Shown here piece by piece: positions 12,105 through 23,926 of a DNA stretch of 64,000 nucleotides. The notes beneath the pieces are model-generated. The model ran no database searches and had not been told where the DNA came from. It saw nothing but the letters and a program-made list of their open reading frames with translations. The stretch is from assembly GCA_900323505.1 (NCBI GenBank), contig OOIN01000030.1, positions 434,001-498,000 on the forward strand, read 5' to 3'. The translations under genes and the position numbers were made by a program. The stretch is from Ustilago trichophora (taxonomy: Eukaryota > Basidiomycota > Ustilaginomycetes > Ustilaginales > Ustilaginaceae). How positions within the stretch are numbered: position 1 is the stretch's first letter; each line of letters opens with the position of its first letter.

Positions 12105-15100
12105 TTTATAGTCCTGAAATTTCTAGGGAAAGAGCGATCCGTGTATGAGAGCCCGTATAGCTAGAAAATGCTTCGAGATGTAGGAACAGGATGTATCGTT
12201 GACTGAGAGCTACGGCTGTGGCGAAGCGAAAGATTGCAAGAGCCAAGCACGTAGAGCAAGTTGAAAGAAAATAAACTCGGATCAATAGACAGCAAGCTGT
12301 GTTTCAACCATGAATCTTGCGTGTGATGGTCCTAGTGATGCCGATGGGTGGATGCGCTCCTTTTCTAATTGCGCTGCGCACAATCTAAGGCGGTTTTCAG
12401 CTCTTGGCAAAGAGATGTGACAGACTCCTCCAACTGCGGCAAAGGGTACGTCGAAAGCGCTCAGAAGCTGTCTGGTCAAATCAGATACAGCCTGATCGTA
12501 AATGCGCGCAAATATGAAGAGGTGGACGATCAGGGTGGCCCCGGCAAGTTTGTGGCACCGTCGCTTATCGAGGTGGAGAGATGGTAGTGGTAGGAAAAAA
12601 AAAAGATGGAAGAGTTCCAACTGAACCGTGGTGATGTGAGGAAGGAGGACGATCGTCGAAGTCAAGTGTGATGGTATGATGATCGAAACAGTGAAGTCGG
12701 TGAGAGAGGTGTATGGGTGGATGAGGGATCGAGAATGAATGAAAGAGTAGAGGGCGGAGGGAAATAGACCGGCAGTGGACCAAAAGGCGGAGAAAGAAAG
12801 TCGCCAGGGAAGGGAGAGGAGGGGAGCGTGCCCTCCTATAGTACTGTACAGTACATAGAGAGCTGCTCTGCTGTGGGATGGCAATGAAAGGCCGTCCTGC
12901 AAAGTGGCAGAGGCAAACACAACAGAAAGGTACGGCGAATCAATCGCATCGATTGCCATCGCACTGTGCAACAGCAATTTTTTATTTTTATTTTTATTTT
13001 TTAAAAAAAAAAAGAAAGCTCAGCTTGTCGGATGTGCCGTTAGAGAGGAGGCTGAAAGAGAGAGGGCGAGCGGTGAATGAAATTCGAGCGGGACAGCAAC
13101 AAATTGAAGAAATAAATCAAAAGAAAAAGTAAAGACGTTTCGAAAAAAAAAAACGAAAACATGGGCGGCAGGGTTTTGCTTGAAGGCCAAGAGACCGAGA
13201 CGAAGTTGTGCTGCTGTTGCTGCTGCTTTTGTGTGCCGTACCTTTTGATAAGGATGCGCTGTCGACGTGGGAGGGTAGCACGAACCTGAGCCAAGATCAA
13301 GGTCATCCTTCGGGTCACGCCGAGTTTCTTGGAGCCTTTCCGTGTGTTGGGACAGGCTTGCCGCTCTTTCATCCTCTCACCACATCGGACCGCACTTGAG
13401 GCCCTCGTTGCAAGCTACACACCATTGCAAGAACGAAGAAATGTTTCAAAGTGAAGAGAACTGGAAGGGAAAGGATGTTGAGGAAACAAATGCTGGCGGG
13501 CTTGCCGGCAAAGCTCAAAACCGGATCGGAGCGACCACTGGCGGAACATTAAACGTCGCCAGGTTCGAACCTCTCTGCTCGTCCAATATCGAGTATGTCA
13601 ATCTGCTGTACTGCTATCAAAAGGAGGAGAATTTGACATGTATGTGGAGCAGATGAATGCTCGTTGGTCAGGACGAAAAGAGGCAGCTTCGGGCTCCGTG
13701 ATGGGACCTTACGCCCACACCCTTTCCTTCTGCAAAATGATATCCGCTGCATGCAAGTGCGTGGTTGTTGCGAAAAGGTCTGCATCATCGCGTCTTCGGT
13801 GGTTGCTTCTCGATCTCGCCGGGCTCTGCTTCAGAATGTCAGTCGTCTCTCTCCTTCGCTGACCACGGAGACTCGCGGCAATTTCGAATTGCATCTTGTT
13901 TGAGCTCGGCTAGAACCCAAATCTACAGTGCGTACTGTAGTATAGCCGCAGTAAAAAAGGGGCGACGAAAGGGCCAGAGACAAATCAGTACTCCGTCTTT
14001 TTTGGTCTGCTGAACTGACTTGTACTGTGCAGCCCCTCACTAACCAGAGAACCGAAAGCCAATGATCAGGATTCTGAGATCGTGTTTCGCAAGACCTTTT
14101 CCCGACGATGCCGGCTTGCCTCCAACGCACTGGTCCGTCGGGACGTCGGAAAGTATCAAAAGATGAGAGCATTGTCATCGCTTTTCAGTCTCTTAACCAA
14201 ACTCGTTCACTACTGTACCTTTGGCATTACATTGTGCCTCCTGCAGGCCCTGTGCCACAGGCTCATGAACTTCAACTTTACAGCAAACAATGGAAAGGGG
14301 GTACTGAAAAAAAATAAAATAAAAAAAAATAAAAGCAAAAAAAGAGAGTGAGGCGTCAATTGCGGAGGGAAACCAAGAAGCAAAAAGATTGCAAAATGAG
14401 GCACAAGAGCAGAGACCAAAGATTGACGTAGCGCTCTGCTTGTATTCATCTGTTGCTGGACTGCGCTCTTCTTGCAGCTTCCGAAGATCAAAAAATTGGT
14501 GAGGATTTTACCAGGGGCGTCACAGTCGGCTCTGGAACCGCCGCTCGGCGGTTGTATACGATTTCCCATCTCTAGATCTTGTGCTTGGCACATGCTGTCG
14601 GTCATGCTCGCCCCTGTTGGTTCTCTACCACGCTGGTGATACCAAATCTGTCTAGTAGCAGACTCGTTATGACAAAATTCATATCAATAAAAGCAGATAT
14701 CCTTGTTGGCGCACGCAGTGACTGGACAAACGATATGACAATGGTCGGATCAAGTACTGTACAGTATTCGGTCTTCGACGGACATGTTTGGATGCTGCTC
14801 GTCTAAGCAAAGCTGAACAAAGTTGTTGCCAATTCCTGGCCACCAAGCTGATCCAAAGTAAGACATACATGGGGTTCGACACAATATGTGGCGATGACCC
14901 GGCTCAGGAACGATCAATTTATTTTCGGGATCACCCCATAGATGGCGTCAGCGAATTCGGTGCAGTACACTTTCTGCTTGCCGGCACCATGTTCTGGTTC
15001 GGCAAGCCTCTCTCTCTCTCTTTTTTTCTTCTTCTTTCATGGGCCAAGCTTCCGAACCCGTATCCCGTCTTTGCTTCATGAGTCGGGAAGGTCAACCCGA

Positions 15101-17413
15101 ATACACTGTGCAGATACGGTTGGCCGACTGAACTTTTATGTGAATTGTCACGACGTCATGCCGTCGACGGTCCCCCCCACGTTGATCTCTTCCTATCTCT
15201 TCATCGCAATCCTCTTTCGGTTGATCTTTCCAAAAGGTCCCGCCGAGAACGCCGAATGTTATGGCGACAAAAGTCTTAGCACTACGAACAAGAAAAGCTT
15301 CGACAGGGGTCTTCAGAAGAGAGCATTTTGACGATTTCCTTCTAGCATGACACCACTGGCTTACAATGCACCATTGTACGACCATCTATAACCACAGCTG
15401 GCTACGGCTAGCGTGTACGATGCTGGTACACCATGTTCGAACATCGACGATGTTGAATTCAGCCACGATCGATGAGCGGAGCCATCTATTGACGGCCAAC
15501 TCGAGGGTGAGCTCGCATTCACGGCAAATGGTTGCATATGCAAACACATGTCCTCATGTGCTACGTCATCGCGCATTTATGCGGACGGGCCTTGCAGCGC
15601 CTATCAATGTTAGAGCGCGACAAGCATTCAAAGTTGTCCTGATCGTTACATTTTCGGCCGGCTCCCCGTGTCGGTGATTTTCATTAAAGCGTGGCGCGTG
15701 TGGCTTCGAGCTGCAGCGCTTGATGCCCGACAGACGAGAAGGAAAGACGCCGAATTCTCTTTTGCCAGCACAGCACAGCACAGCACAGCACACCACATTC
15801 GCTTTGCTACTGCAGGAACTTTCATGCTGGTCATCTGGCAATCGCTGCGGTCAGTTGGTCGTAACAACACGCGAGAGGCAGGCTTCCGCAGAATGTATGC
15901 TAGCTGGTTCCTAGATCTTGCCAACTTGCCGCAAACAGTATAGGATCTAGATTCTCGTCAGATCGTTGATAATGTGGTATCAACCATTCAGCTCAAAGCA
16001 AATTTGATGCTACTCTGTGGAAGGAAGGGAAAGTTGATTCGAGGTGAGCTGTGTCCAGAAACCCGGGCTGCCACTTTGTCCGAGGCAGGACAGGGACCGA
16101 CCCTTGAAATTTTCCTCGCCGCTCCCCCTGAACATGCACGCACGTACTGTAGCCCACACCATACGCCTTGTCTTGTCACAACTATTAGGTTAGGCGCCGC
16201 CATGCAGTCTAGCCCTTGACTGACCCCTTTCCACACGTTGGCGTTGCACTCTTCGCACAGCTTCTTGGACAACCAGTGCATGTGAAGCGAGTGAAGCAAT
16301 GCTTCGCCGCCGCTCCTCTCCCATCTTGAGTGGCGACATCGACATGGCCAGACCAAGAGGGCTCAGAAGAAAGAAAGGACACTGCTTATGCTTTGCGACT
16401 GCTGCGCTAGGTGTGAGGGGGTCAGATCAAAAGGCCATTTCGGCGCGGGCTGTGCCTGAATGAGTTTCCAGGTGGGTGGCACACATACAGTACAAGGTGA
16501 ATGTGTTTGTGTGTGCGAGCCTGGATAGAGGATCTGGCACAACTGCCTCCAACCTCTTGACATTTGCCGAACCTCTCTTTCTGTGATTCTCGAAGATTAC
16601 CGCTCTGTCTCTTCCTCTTAGCTGGTACCGAGGACGACAATCTCATCGCACGAGACTGAACGACTGGTACCCCGCTAAAGTCACAATTTTCTCTTCTTTT
16701 CTTTTCTTTTGATTTTGATTTTGATTTTGATTTTCAGCGATGCGGTCACCCTCTGCGTGTGTTCTTGTGTTTTTTCTCTGAAGTGTGACGTTGCGGTTAA
16801 AGTTTTTTTTGGTGTGCCTTCTTTCCGCCGCCAGCTCGGGAACTCAGTCACTCACACATGTGATCTTTGCGAATGGGGGGCGGGCGCATTCGACGTTTTA
16901 GGTGAAATGGGACTTGGCAGCAGCAGCTCGCATCCGACGCCAAACCAAGGCAAACGCACACGCCGCTCTTTGTCTCCCTCTTTTGTTCGTACTCTTCTGA
17001 CCTCGAAACACCAACACCGACCAGCGAAAGAGAGGCTCCTGACAACAAGCAACGGAAACGCTTCGCGGAAAGGAGTCGGATACATTTCCTGTCAACCCAC
17101 CATCATCAACCACAACACCGGCCTTTCTAGACTTCGAGTGTGTCGTTTTCATCATTTTCATCGAAAGCACTCGTTCCAGCCTGCCCTAGCGCTCATCGGA
17201 CTCTTGCCGAAGCAGCGCCTTGTTAAGTGCAAGGAATCTGCTGGATTGCTCGCCCAAGTCGCATCAAGACCGGCTCATCCGATCATCGACTAGATCCGAT
17301 CCACCTTCAATCCAGAGAGCATCTCTCAGAAAGACGTCCTAGCCGGTCTAGAGCGTCATTCACTCCCACAGTCACACATCGCATTGTCCGACACTGTTCA
17401 GTCGATTACCATC
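12105..17413. other. 5.3-kb gene-free region between divergent MADS and MscS genes
   Basis: No open frame here resembles a protein family on either strand; the longest (12282-12977, minus) is low-complexity and hydrophobic and probably lies in the MADS 5' region. The stretch holds simple repeats: TTTTTATTTT-type near 12975-13015, (AGCAC)n near 15769-15792 and (TTTTGA)n near 16707-16733. It also carries two exact copies of the TACTGTACAGTA palindrome (12842, 14755) and several half sites. Long promoters or an unspliced non-coding transcript are possible. Confidence 0.5.
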
Positions 17414-19906
17414 ATGACTTCGCTCCCTTACAAGTCGGGTGATCATATGGACGTCGCCGACATCCCATTGGGAGCCATTCAAACCCCTTCTCGTCAACAG
17501 AAGGCTGCTGAAAGGACATCCGATGACTCGGTTGGCGGTCCTCCTCCAGCTCATTTCATTCACCACCATCGAATGGATGACCCCAGCTACTTTGACGGTA
17601 TGGACATGGGCAACCAAGGTGGCTACGACCAGCTGCGAAACACTCACTACCAGCACGTCCAGAACGACAATGCCAGTGCCAGTGGCAGTGGCAGTGGTAG
17701 CAACGGTGACTCCTCCAATGCCACCAAGAATGGCTGGAATGGCAATCAAGACACCCTTGTCGAACGTCAGCAACGCCCTACCAAGATCGGACTCCCAGCA
17801 CAACACGATGCCTTTGAGCCACCTCATGCTCCGTTTGCTAGCCAGGATGCTCTCAACGGCCGCACGAGTCGTGCCAGCTCCATCGCCAGTTCAGCAGATG
17901 AATCAGAAGACTTTGACTGGGACACCTCGAGCGAGAACGACGACGACGACGATGAAGGCCGTAATCGCAAAGGTGCCAAGGTCACTCGCGCTCGACGTGG
18001 TCGAAAGATCTACCTCGCCTGTCTTCGTCTCGCTCGTCCCGTTCGTATCTTCCTCGCTGCCTTGATCGGCACTGCCATCTGTCTGGTTCCTTTCATTGTC
18101 GTCACTGCCACCAACAACAAGACGCCCGCTCGTGGTCAGGTCGTCGTTTGGAGCATCTGGATCGCCATTATTTGGGCAACGAGCTGCGGTACTTTCCTCA
18201 TTGTCGAATGGTTGCCGCCAGTTGCACTTCGTCTTGTCATTGCTGTCTACGGCAAAGCACCCGAGATTGTCAAAACCTACATCGAAGCGTTCATGGCCAC
18301 CACTCTCTACGTCAAGCTCGTCCTCTGCATCACCTGGGCATGGATCAGTCTCGGTGGTGTGCTTGCCATTCAGTACTCTTCCTCTTCTCGACCCGACTAC
18401 TGGCGTACCATCTTCATGGTCATTCGTGCGCTCTTCGCCACTAGCATCATCTTGCTGGTCGAAAAGGTAGCTCTCCAGTTCGTTGCTATCAATTTCCACA
18501 AGACTGCAGTCAAGGATCGTCTCGAACAGAATCAGAAGGCTCTCAAGGCGCTTGACAAGCTGTACGAGTCCAAGTACCTCATGCAGCGTCGTCGATTCAA
18601 CCCCATGCGTAGTCGTCCTGTCTCGCCCGGCTTCAAGCAGGCCTATGGTCAGCACTCCGCTAAGCAGTCTCGAGACGGTCTCGGAGGCTACTTCCCTCCC
18701 TCGCAGCAGGCAGATGCCAATGTCGGCGAGAAGCAAGCTGCCGCCGGTCACCACTCGCATAACCCCTTCCACCGCAACAAGACCGATGGCACCCGCACCC
18801 CGAACGAGCAAGATGCGCGCAAAGGCGATCGAAAGACCAACATTGCCTCGCAGATCAGTGAAGCGATTGCCATGGCTACCATGAAGGATAGCAAGCTCTA
18901 CAAGGGCAACCAGATTGGCTCGCAGCGTTCCGCGCGCAAGCTCGCCAAGCTTCTCTTCAACAACCTCTCGGATCACAAATCGACGCTGGTGGCGGAAGAC
19001 TTTGTCCCTTACTTCAAGAGCGAGGAAGAGGCTCGCGAGGCGTTCAATCTGTTTGATACGGATCGCAACGGCGATATCAGCAAAGAGGAGATGCGTGAAG
19101 CCGTGCAGCGCATCTACCGCGAAAGGCGTGCGCTCTCCACTTCGCTCAAGGACATGTCGTCGGCCATCTCGAAGCTCGATGGTGTGCTCATGTTTATCGG
19201 CCTCATCATCGTCGTCTTCATTTGGCTGCTAATCTTCAACGGCAACTCGACCGTCTCCAACATTGTGCCGCTCTCGACGTTTGTCGTCGGTTTCTCATTC
19301 ATCTTTGGTAACTCGGCCAAGAACATCTTTGAGAGCATGATCTTCATCTTTGCAACTCACCCTTACGATGTTGGAGATTTGGTCTGCATCGATGAAGAAT
19401 GGATGTTTGTCAAAGAGTTCGGTCTGCTTTCCACCACCTTCCGCACCACGGTCAATCAAGAAGTCGTGGCGCCCAATGCCATGTTGGCCACCAAGAAGTA
19501 TATCTATAATTCGCGCCGTAGTGGCGCCCAATGGGAGTTCACCATGATCCAAGTTTCGTTCGATACATCGTTGGAGACGCTGGAGCAGCTTCGTGCCAAG
19601 CTGCGCGCCTGGACCAAGGAGAACGATCGCGAGTTTGGTGGACCCTTAGATGTCAATTTCAACTCGATCACGCAGCAGAATGCCGTCGAGTTGATTGTGG
19701 CGTTTGAGCACAAGAGCAACTGGCAGGATTGGGGCGCTCGATGGGAACGCAGGACCAAGTTGATGCGAAGGATCAAGACGGCGTGCGAGGAATTGGGCAT
19801 TGTTTACTCGATGCCGCCTCAGCCGATTTCATTCCATCCCAAATCTGGGCCTGCGCCATTTAGGTTGGGCCAGTCTCAGCAGCCACAGCAGCAGCCTTCA
19901 TTCTAA
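17414..19906 (+). CDS. EF-hand mechanosensitive ion channel, MscS family (Msy1/Msy2-like)
   Basis: 830 residues from the ATG at 17414 (MTSLPYKSG); the open frame extends upstream only through a TTG codon, so this ATG is the start. Residues 1-195 are hydrophilic, with a His/Ser/Gly/Asn-rich part and an acidic DDDDDEGRN stretch. Membrane helices follow from about 205 to 365 (first one RIFLAALIGTAICLVPFIVV). A Lys-rich cytosolic loop leads to an EF-hand with a canonical calcium loop at 548-559 (DTDRNGDISKEE). The MscS pore and beta domain follow from about 592: LMFIGLIIVVFIWLLIFNG, then FSFIFGNSAKNIFESMIFIF and HPYDVGDLVCIDEEWM. Fungal homologues sit in endoplasmic reticulum membranes and control calcium during osmotic shock. 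The C-terminus is Gln/Pro-rich. Confidence 0.92.
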   Translation: MTSLPYKSGDHMDVADIPLGAIQTPSRQQKAAERTSDDSVGGPPPAHFIHHHRMDDPSYFDGMDMGNQGGYDQLRNTHYQHVQNDNASASGSGSGSNGDSSNATKNGWNGNQDTLVERQQRPTKIGLPAQHDAFEPPHAPFASQDALNGRTSRASSIASSADESEDFDWDTSSENDDDDDEGRNRKGAKVTRARRGRKIYLACLRLARPVRIFLAALIGTAICLVPFIVVTATNNKTPARGQVVVWSIWIAIIWATSCGTFLIVEWLPPVALRLVIAVYGKAPEIVKTYIEAFMATTLYVKLVLCITWAWISLGGVLAIQYSSSSRPDYWRTIFMVIRALFATSIILLVEKVALQFVAINFHKTAVKDRLEQNQKALKALDKLYESKYLMQRRRFNPMRSRPVSPGFKQAYGQHSAKQSRDGLGGYFPPSQQADANVGEKQAAAGHHSHNPFHRNKTDGTRTPNEQDARKGDRKTNIASQISEAIAMATMKDSKLYKGNQIGSQRSARKLAKLLFNNLSDHKSTLVAEDFVPYFKSEEEAREAFNLFDTDRNGDISKEEMREAVQRIYRERRALSTSLKDMSSAISKLDGVLMFIGLIIVVFIWLLIFNGNSTVSNIVPLSTFVVGFSFIFGNSAKNIFESMIFIFATHPYDVGDLVCIDEEWMFVKEFGLLSTTFRTTVNQEVVAPNAMLATKKYIYNSRRSGAQWEFTMIQVSFDTSLETLEQLRAKLRAWTKENDREFGGPLDVNFNSITQQNAVELIVAFEHKSNWQDWGARWERRTKLMRRIKTACEELGIVYSMPPQPISFHPKSGPAPFRLGQSQQPQQQPSF

Positions 19907-20317
19907 AGCGAAGACGTTGTTCTCATAGATCACTTGATCATACAGTTCGATTATTCCCCAAGATCTGGATATTCTTATCACCTTCTCATCCCCATCTTTC
20001 CTTTGCATTGTCTTCATTATCATTTCTCAGTCTCGACATCAATCGCATTCGAAGAACATTTACTACAGTCGCCCTTTGTGTCAATTGCATGCTTCCCGTT
20101 TGAAGCCTTTGCGTACCCTTTACATTGCTCAGTGTGAGCTCGAAGGACGATACTAGCCTGACTTCGGATTCCATTTCATCCGTCATGAAGCACAGACAAA
20201 GGTAACGAGAGGAAATTTTCTTGGAGGCATTACATACAAACCGGAATCAAGGTGGATTGGGGCGAAGACGAACGGGGGTGGGGGGATCATTTTTGATTGG
20301 GAGAGGTGGCGGGAGGG
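19907..20317. other. Intergenic region between convergent MscS and beta-tubulin genes
   Basis: The two genes end toward each other; this 411-bp stretch should contain both 3' UTRs. No gene or repeat seen. Confidence 0.5.
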
Positions 20318-21997
20318 TTATTGTTCATCAGCGTACTGAACCGAGTCATCTGCGTAATGCTGTTCCTCGCCCTCCTGAGCATAAGCCTCTTCCTGGTATT
20401 CTCCTTCGTACAATTCCTCTTCGATGCCTTCTTCATCGATACCTGCGCTTTCGTACTGCTGGTATTCGGCGATGAGATCCATCAAGTTGGATTCGGCCTC
20501 TGTGAATTCCATCTCGTCCATTCCCTCTCCGGTATACCAGTGCAAGAAGGCTTTTCTTCGGAACATGAGACTGAACTGATCGTGAGTTCGCTTGAACAAT
20601 TCCTGGATGCTGGTGGTGTTGGCGATGAAGGTGGCCGACATCTTGAGTTGTGGAGGTGCAATATCACACAGAGAGGTGAGGACGTTGTTGGGGATCCACT
20701 CTACGAAACCGGAAGGGTTCTTTTCGCGAAGGTTGTACATTTCGTTCTCGACATCGCGCGCGTTGACTTTGCCACGGAAGATAGCAGCCACGGTAAGGTA
20801 CTTGCCGTGACGAGGGTCGATGGCAGCCATGATGTTTTTTGGGTCGTATCCTTGGGCGATGAGTTCCGATGTCTTGAGCGATTGGTAGGCTTTGGAACCG
20901 GGAGCGACGAGGGGAGCGAATCCGGTGGTGAAAAAGTGGAGACGGGGGAAGGGAACAAGGTTGACACCCATCTTGCGCAAATCCGAGTTGAGCTGTCCGG
21001 GGAATCGGAGTGTTGTCGAACATCCAGACATGGCAAACGAGATGATCGAGTTCAAATCGGCGTAGGTGGGGTTCTTGGTACGGAGGGTGCGCTGGCAAAT
21101 GTCGTAGAGTGCCTCATTGTCCAAGCAGAAGGTCATGTCGGAGTTCTCGACGAGTTGGTGGAACGAGAGGGTGGCATTGTAGGGCTCAACGACGGTATCG
21201 GACACCTTGGGCGAAGGGAGGACGGACCAGGTTGCAAGCATGCGATCGGGGAACTCCTCGCGCAGCTTGGTGAGAAGGTTGGTACCCAAACCGGAACCAG
21301 TACCACCACCGAGAGAGTGTAGAAGTTGGAATCCCTGAAGCATGTCGGCTTTCTCGGCTTCTTTGCGGGCTACGTCGAGGACCTGGTCGAGAAGCTCGGC
21401 ACCTTCGGTGTAGTAACCCTTGGAGAAGTTGTTGCCAGCACCGGATTCACCGTTGATGTAGTTGTCGGGTCGGAAGAGCTTGCCCAAAGGTCCGGAGCGG
21501 ATGGTATCCATTGTGCCTGGTTCCAAGTCGACTTGGATCGAACTGTGCATCCAATCCAATCAACATACATCTGGTGTCAGTTTCGGGACTATATCGCATT
21601 GTGTACAGTCAGAGTGATGGAAGGAAGAAGCTGCACTTACCGAGGGACATACTTGCCCTCCTGACCGGAGGGCTCGAAGAAGACGCCTACTTTGGAGAGC
21701 TGCTCGGCTTCATTGTCGCCAATGTATCGCTGTTCGTTTCGTCCCGGTGCAGAGGAATATCAGTACATTTGCTCCCCTTCAAAAGCTATGTTTTGGCCAG
21801 CGTACTTACACCATCGCCATTGAGTCCGTGCTCATTGAGGATGCACTGCCAGAATGCAGACGAGATCTGGTTACCTGCCTGACCACAGGCGAATCTGTTC
21901 CACCATCGCATCAAGAAACAGCATACTGATCAGTTCGCATGAACTCTTTCGCAGTCATAAGAAATTTGGACCGTACTTACGTGATGAGCTCACGCAT
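20318..21997 (-). CDS. Beta-tubulin, divergent, four exons
   Basis: Exons read on the minus strand: 21981-21997, 21810-21894, 21641-21729 and 20318-21542. Introns of 86, 80 and 98 bp have GTAAG donors and CAG acceptors, and the joins stay in frame, giving 471 residues. The protein starts [15 protein letters not shown] and has the tubulin signature GGGTGSG (about 142-148), VDLEPGTMD and the beta-type ending [12 protein letters not shown] followed by an acidic tail of about 35 residues, longer than usual. It is clearly beta-tubulin but unusually diverged: the normal GQCGNQ is GQAGNQ, His6 is Thr, and the positions equivalent to Phe167 and Glu198, contacts of benzimidazole drugs, read Trp and Met. 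It may be a second, specialised beta-tubulin or the only one in this lineage. Confidence 0.93.
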
Positions 21998-22018
21998 TAT
22001 GGATAAGTATGGTGAGGC

Positions 22019-22060
22019 GGAAGAAGAAGAAGAAGAAGAAGAAGAAGAAGAAGAAGAAGG
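22019..22060. repeat. (GAA)n microsatellite in beta-tubulin 5' region
   Basis: About 13 GAA units starting 22 bp upstream of the beta-tubulin ATG. On the coding strand it is a TTC/CT-rich tract, a common promoter or 5' UTR element of strongly expressed fungal genes. Confidence 0.8.
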
Positions 22061-22659
22061 TGATGGTAGTCGGAGGTGATCCTAGCGTTGATTTCAGAAT
22101 AATCGTACCTCGTCCTCCCTGGCCTCCAACACTAACGAGATACAGTACACACATGCAGTACAGTATACCCTCACTCTGTGCTAGTCTTTCTGTGCTCAAG
22201 TCTCTCCCGATCCGATTCGAAGCGGTGCGTGGGACGTGACTGCTCATTCGCACCCGATTTTGAATTTTAACTCAAACCAACACACAAACACACACGCGCT
22301 TGAAGAAAGCTTCTGGTCTCGCCCGACAGAAGCCATATGTTGTGTTGCTCGCTCTCCCCCTCTCGCTTCAAACGCGTCTCTTTCTGTGGGCGCACGGACG
22401 CAATTCAGAAGGGAAAATAAACAACATCACTCTCTGATAGAGCAAAGTGCGGCATAACATTGGCAGACCAAGGCAAAAATCTAACTTTGCTTAGTTCGAC
22501 ACAAGGCTAAAACTGTCTCGTGTCAAACATTGCTTGCAACCCTGACACGTTGATGTGGGGCATCACCGTGCCCTCAGCATGCAACAATCTTGAGATTGGA
22601 CAGAGCAGACTGACTTCATGTCGATCTATCCAATCGCAGCCACTTTCTGATGAGCAACC

Positions 22660-23259
22660 CTACCGAAGACCTACTGCCCAGGGCGGAGGGGGAAAGTCAA
22701 ATCTTAGCGGACCCCACTTGTTCACCAAACTCTCTTTACTTTCAACGGCGAAATGATTGACCCAATCCCAGAATCGCTGTGAACTCCCCTCTGGCAGATG
22801 AACCAAGCCCGCAGGTCTGACCTCCTCAAAGTATTTCGCCACCAGCATCATGATCACTCTTTCTCTGCTCAAGCGGCCCCATCGATCCCACCGTTCGCGA
22901 ACGTAAGGAGAGATGAAGAGGCATTCTTCCGGGTTGTCTGACGGGTGGCAGCTCAGCATGAATCGGGCATTTGGCTCATGGATGTGTAGCCTGAACCGGT
23001 CGTATATGTCTTGATCCGTTGGCTCAATCGAGGCAACATCGTGTTCGGAAAGATGGAAGTGGCGATAGAGCTGAAGTGCGTGGCGTTGGGAGAAGGCGGT
23101 CTCGATGATTGAGTTGCGGATGTCGGGCGGTCTGGGAGGCTCGTCGACCTGCCGAGCGCAGAGGATCAGAGGGCAAAGGGTGAAGAGGAGCAAGAGAACT
23201 ACGGTGAGCAGAGATTTGAGTCTCGCAAACATCATGACGAGGAAAGGTAAGGTCAACAT
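22660..23259 (-). CDS. sec01: small secreted protein, subgroup A (effector candidate)
   Basis: 199 residues from the first ATG; Met9 or Met10 (23235, 23232) would give a more classical signal peptide (MMFARLKSLLTVV...LCA). A TATATA box lies at about 23311-23318. After a Pro-rich start come the family blocks: NARF at about 97-100, the strand ending in proline (CLFISPY, 113-119), then RVIMMLVAKYF and RPAGLVHL, and an FWDWVNHFA helix near the end, matching FW..L of the other members. It is one of the few members with cysteines in the mature part (CHPSDNPEEC). First gene of the array, next to beta-tubulin. Function unknown; plant-infection effector is inferred from the array. Confidence 0.8.
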   Translation of the reverse strand: MLTLPFLVMMFARLKSLLTVVLLLLFTLCPLILCARQVDEPPRPPDIRNSIIETAFSQRHALQLYRHFHLSEHDVASIEPTDQDIYDRFRLHIHEPNARFMLSCHPSDNPEECLFISPYVRERWDRWGRLSRERVIMMLVAKYFEEVRPAGLVHLPEGSSQRFWDWVNHFAVESKESLVNKWGPLRFDFPPPPWAVGLR

Positions 23260-23926
23260 CGAAGATGGTGTGCACTAAGCATTTGCAAGAACAGAACCCG
23301 AAGAGAAAACTTATATATCTGAGCCATTGCCCGCATGGGCTGGTTACGAGGTCGATCTTTTGTGCCACGATTTAGCCAAGCATGAAGATTAACTTTCATG
23401 TCGCTACCATATGCGCTGGTCCTCACAATGCCCGTATCCAGTGGTACCATGCATCGTCTCACAGGGCTTCAATCGCGACTATCGACGAGCAACAGCGTGA
23501 TATTTTCGTCCTTCATCACCAAGCCCACTTGTTGCCACTGCTCCACCGGACCGGGACATGTACCAGCCTTGTGCCAGTCCGCTCCCTTTCAAGCCGGCGG
23601 CAAATGAACTCAATGCTCGACTGCAGCTTGTACAAGGTGGGTGCCATACACGTCCCGCTCCTGTGGCAGCCCGCTAAAAATCTTGCCAACAACCTGGTTT
23701 TTTATTACTCGTGCGGTCTCGAACTCCTATGCCTGGCTCAATCAACATTTCAGTGATACTCGGCTGTTGCGCTGACTGAGGCTGGCTTGCATGCTCCACT
23801 TGCCCTCAGGGGAAGAGGCTTGCGTCGATCCACGTACCAGACCTGACACCAGCCGCCAGGGAGAGATGGTTTGCACTCTGTCAACAGCTCCTACTACCAT
23901 CACCACCATCAACACTAGCACCTCGT
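23260..23926. other. Intergenic region sec02-sec01
   Basis: About 670 bp with the sec01 promoter at its left and the sec02 3' flank at its right. No further gene or repeat recognised. Confidence 0.5.

Noticed and set aside
12282..12977. 231-codon hydrophobic minus-strand frame
   Set aside because: Low complexity, no domain; probably MADS 5' region.
17384..17413. Upstream start of the MscS frame
   Set aside because: The codon at 17384 is TTG; the ATG at 17414 is a normal start.
17903..18976. 357-codon minus-strand frame
   Set aside because: Antisense of the MscS channel gene.
20297..21322. 341-codon plus-strand frame
   Set aside because: Antisense of beta-tubulin exon 4.
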